6,873 nucleotides of DNA from an uncultured Prevotellaceae bacterium (GTDB taxonomy: Bacteria; Bacteroidota; Bacteroidia; Bacteroidales; Bacteroidaceae), in the NCBI GenBank assembly GCA_946403615.1, contig CAMJAO010000114.1, forward strand, positions 1-6,873, written 5' to 3'. Of the stretch, positions 5,388 through 6,873 are shown piece by piece; position 1 is the stretch's first letter; each line of letters starts with the position of its first letter. The notes beneath the pieces are model-generated. The model was not told where the DNA came from. It saw nothing but the letters and a program-made list of their open reading frames with translations, and made no database searches. The position numbers were made by a program, and so were the translations under genes.

Positions 5388-6449
5388 TTATTCCTCCGGG
5401 AAATCTTCAGCCTCGAAATCGTCGCTGATGATTTCACCGTCTTCGTCATCAAAGGTGGCATCCACTTTCCAGGATTTTGCTTTCTCCGCCAATGCAGCCT
5501 TTGCTTCAGCGTCGGAGAGTTTCTCCACCTCGGTGTCGAAGGCTTTCTTTTCTATGGCACCTGTCTCCACGGCATTCTGCAGCGCCGTCATCAGCGCGCC
5601 GTCGCGGTGCTGGGCAGCCCATGCCACCACATCAGCGGGATATCTCTGGAAGACGCTTGCCAACGCCACAGCCACCTCGTAGCCATGGTCTTCAGACTGT
5701 TTCACCTCGTTGCGGGCAGCCAGTTTGTCGATGATATCGAAGATTCGTGCATCCTTGGCCGACATGCGCGTCACATCCTGAATCTCGTCGGTCAAGAGGC
5801 GGTCGGCCGGCACATTGCCGTTTTTGTTCACCTTCGTGTCTTTCAGCGTTATCACGCCCTTTTTGTCCACCAGATATGTATAGGTTTTCTCGATGGCCCA
5901 TTTAGCGGTCATGTCCTCTTCTTTCTGGGTGAAAGCCAGCGTGCGGTTGAGCACAAAGCCATCGGCATTGAACACGCCCGAGTTTGACTCTTCCTCACAC
6001 TGATAGGTGCCGTCGCCGGGCATTTCGTTCTTGCTCTTCCATGGTCCCAGTTCGATGCCGTCGAGAAATTTTCCGTCAGCATCGTAGGTGCAAGCGTACA
6101 TCACGCCACCATCACCAAACTCATGCCACAAGAACAACAGCGCCACATCGCCGGGCATGGCCTTTGCGGCCGCCACAGAGAAGAGGCCCTCAGGCACATC
6201 GCCACCGTCGTTCTGGTTGTCAGCCAGCACATCAGGTTCAATCGCGCCGCAGAGTTTGGCGGTCTGTTCGGCATCGAGATGTGCGAATTCTTTGTCTAAA
6301 CTGATTACCAACGAATCGCCGAGAACGGTCACATTCTCAGTTTTCACTCCCAATTTCTCGAGGAAAGCGACAGACTCGCCAGAGCCAGACTTACCACCGC
6401 AAGCCACCAGCAGCAGCGCCAAAGAGGCCATCAAAAAGATTTTTTTCAT
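5388..6449 (-). CDS. Lipoprotein of unknown function
   Basis: This encodes a 353-residue protein that I do not recognise. The start at 6449 gives a textbook lipoprotein signal, MKKIFLMASLALLLVAC, with Cys17 as the lipid anchor; the frame extends upstream to 6506, but that part includes the promoter. The mature N-terminus CGGKSGSGE is not rich in acidic residues, so the Bacteroidetes surface-export signal seems absent and a periplasmic face is more likely (inference). The region up to about residue 215 seems beta-rich (for example MYACTYDADGKFLDGIELG and TYTYLVDKKGVITLKDTKV). From about residue 225 to 330 it is Ala/Glu/Lys-rich and probably helical. The last ~20 residues are very acidic (DDEDGEIISDDFEAEDFPEE). 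No catalytic motif is visible. The gene is transcribed alone, convergent with the capsid-like gene. Confidence 0.85.
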   Translation of the reverse strand: MKKIFLMASLALLLVACGGKSGSGESVAFLEKLGVKTENVTVLGDSLVISLDKEFAHLDAEQTAKLCGAIEPDVLADNQNDGGDVPEGLFSVAAAKAMPGDVALLFLWHEFGDGGVMYACTYDADGKFLDGIELGPWKSKNEMPGDGTYQCEEESNSGVFNADGFVLNRTLAFTQKEEDMTAKWAIEKTYTYLVDKKGVITLKDTKVNKNGNVPADRLLTDEIQDVTRMSAKDARIFDIIDKLAARNEVKQSEDHGYEVAVALASVFQRYPADVVAWAAQHRDGALMTALQNAVETGAIEKKAFDTEVEKLSDAEAKAALAEKAKSWKVDATFDDEDGEIISDDFEAEDFPEE

Positions 6450-6472
6450 AGTCCAATTGTTAATTACGTCTG

Positions 6473-6503
6473 CAAAATTATCAAAATCAGGGGAATAAAC
6501 CAA
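6473..6503 (-). promoter_or_regulatory. Promoter of the leftward lipoprotein gene
   Basis: On the minus strand TAATTTTG (6480-6473), followed by CA, is a perfect TAnnTTTG -7 element. A TTG at 6503-6501 lies 20 nt upstream as a -33 box, with TTTG at 6507-6504 as a slightly more distant alternative. The transcript would start near 6468-6465, leaving about 17-20 nt before the ATG at 6449. That short leader supports the chosen start, because the longer reading frame would begin within the promoter. Confidence 0.75.
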
Positions 6504-6510
6504 CAAAAAG

Positions 6511-6747
6511 TAGTTAAAGAAGTTAAAGAGGGAATTACGCTCTCCCCGGTTTTAGTTGATTCAAGGCCGTATGTTCGGACATAAATCTTCAAGAATCATG
6601 CAAAAATCATCTCAATGGCGTCAGCCTATCCCCTCTTTTGCCGAAAATTGTATTGCACAAAAACAGAATAGAGATTTTCGTGTCTAAGACCATGAACATT
6701 TTTCAACGAATTATATGAAAATTATTACCATATATACGGAAAAATAT
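6511..6747. other. Intergenic region without a supported gene
   Basis: This AT-rich stretch, with the flanking promoters, separates two divergent genes. I see no tRNA, no strong hairpin and no repeat array in it. A 38-codon frame at 6571-6687 on the plus strand (beginning MFGHKSSRI) is open but lacks a convincing promoter, ribosome site or recognisable product, so it is not called. The part from about 6690 onward is very AT-rich, as is usual upstream of a Bacteroidetes promoter. Confidence 0.5.
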
Positions 6748-6755
6748 TATATTTG
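6748..6755 (+). promoter_or_regulatory. Bacteroidetes -7 promoter element for the truncated last gene
   Basis: TATATTTG, followed by CA, is a perfect TAnnTTTG match. It lies 41 nt before the ATG at 6797, giving a leader of roughly 35 nt. No clear TTTG -33 box is present at the usual distance, but the upstream DNA is AT-rich. Confidence 0.68.
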
Positions 6756-6796
6756 CAAAATAAAACATAATTACCCATCTTCAAACACTTACCACT

Positions 6797-6873
6797 ATGA
6801 AAAGAAACATAAGTATTATTGCCATTCTGGTAATGGCTTGCCTGATGATTCCTGGTCAAGCAAACGCCCAGAA
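6797..6873 (+). CDS. Exported protein, 5' fragment (signal peptide only)
   Basis: Only the first 25 codons are in the window. They encode a basic start (MKRN), a hydrophobic core (ISIIAILVMACLMIP) and a probable signal peptidase I site after ANA, followed by Gln, a common residue at the mature start in Bacteroidetes. The Cys at position 15 lies within the core and does not fit a lipobox, so a Sec substrate is more likely than a lipoprotein. The promoter at 6748 and the AT-rich leader support the start. Nothing can be said of the function. Confidence 0.75.
   Translation, partial: MKRNISIIAILVMACLMIPGQANAQ

Noticed and set aside
5382..5987. Open frame of 201 codons on the plus strand
   Set aside because: It is antisense to the lipoprotein gene, which has a good signal peptide, promoter and terminator on the minus strand.
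6571..6687. Small open frame of 38 codons (beginning MFGHKSSRI) in the intergenic region
   Set aside because: It has no convincing promoter, ribosome site or recognisable motif. Conservation in relatives at the protein level would be needed to call it.

Overview
The window looks like a chromosomal segment of a Bacteroidales species, most likely Prevotella or a close relative. Three things point there. Promoter -7 elements match the Bacteroidetes TAnnTTTG form (TATCTTTG at 4671, TATATTTG at 6748, TAATTTTG on the minus strand at 6480-6473). Many products carry lipoprotein or Sec signal peptides with mature starts such as CGGK or CGGN. Strong Shine-Dalgarno sequences are mostly absent. The genus is an inference from style; there is no rRNA or other marker gene.

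Region 1 (about 1-4570, plus strand) is a tightly packed gene cluster, probably one transcription unit. It encodes a SPOR-domain lipoprotein, RuvX (YqgF family), peptide deformylase (Def), a large secreted TPR protein and an SGNH/GDSL-fold lipoprotein, and it ends at a clear intrinsic terminator (4540-4570). Most junctions are very tight: 2 nt between the SPOR gene and ruvX, an ATGA overlap between ruvX and def, and an ATGA-type overlap option at the TPR/SGNH junction. The exception is the def-TPR gap, which is filled by twelve in-phase degenerate heptamers that run directly into the TPR start codon. RuvX and Def are housekeeping functions in rRNA processing/DNA metabolism and N-terminal protein maturation. 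The flanking genes are envelope proteins.

Region 2 (about 4571-5315, plus strand) is a stand-alone gene with its own promoter and a 15-nt perfect palindrome at the expected transcription start. The product has no signal peptide. Its first ~160 residues read like the N-terminus of a tailed-phage capsid-type protein, and then it degenerates into a short basic tail overlapped by a terminator. It may be a truncated prophage or domesticated remnant.

Region 3 (5316-5387) separates two convergent genes and holds five in-register decamers with a CCTAGG core, plus a degenerate sixth copy. Next to them is a hairpin that works as an intrinsic terminator for leftward transcription.

Region 4 (5388-6449, minus strand) is an unrecognised 353-residue lipoprotein with its own promoter. 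Region 5 (6450-6796) is mainly intergenic and holds two divergent promoters. The window closes with the signal peptide of another exported protein, cut off at the edge.

The most unusual signals are the two phase-perfect short repeat arrays (7-nt and 10-nt periods) and the orphan capsid-like gene with an operator-like palindrome.
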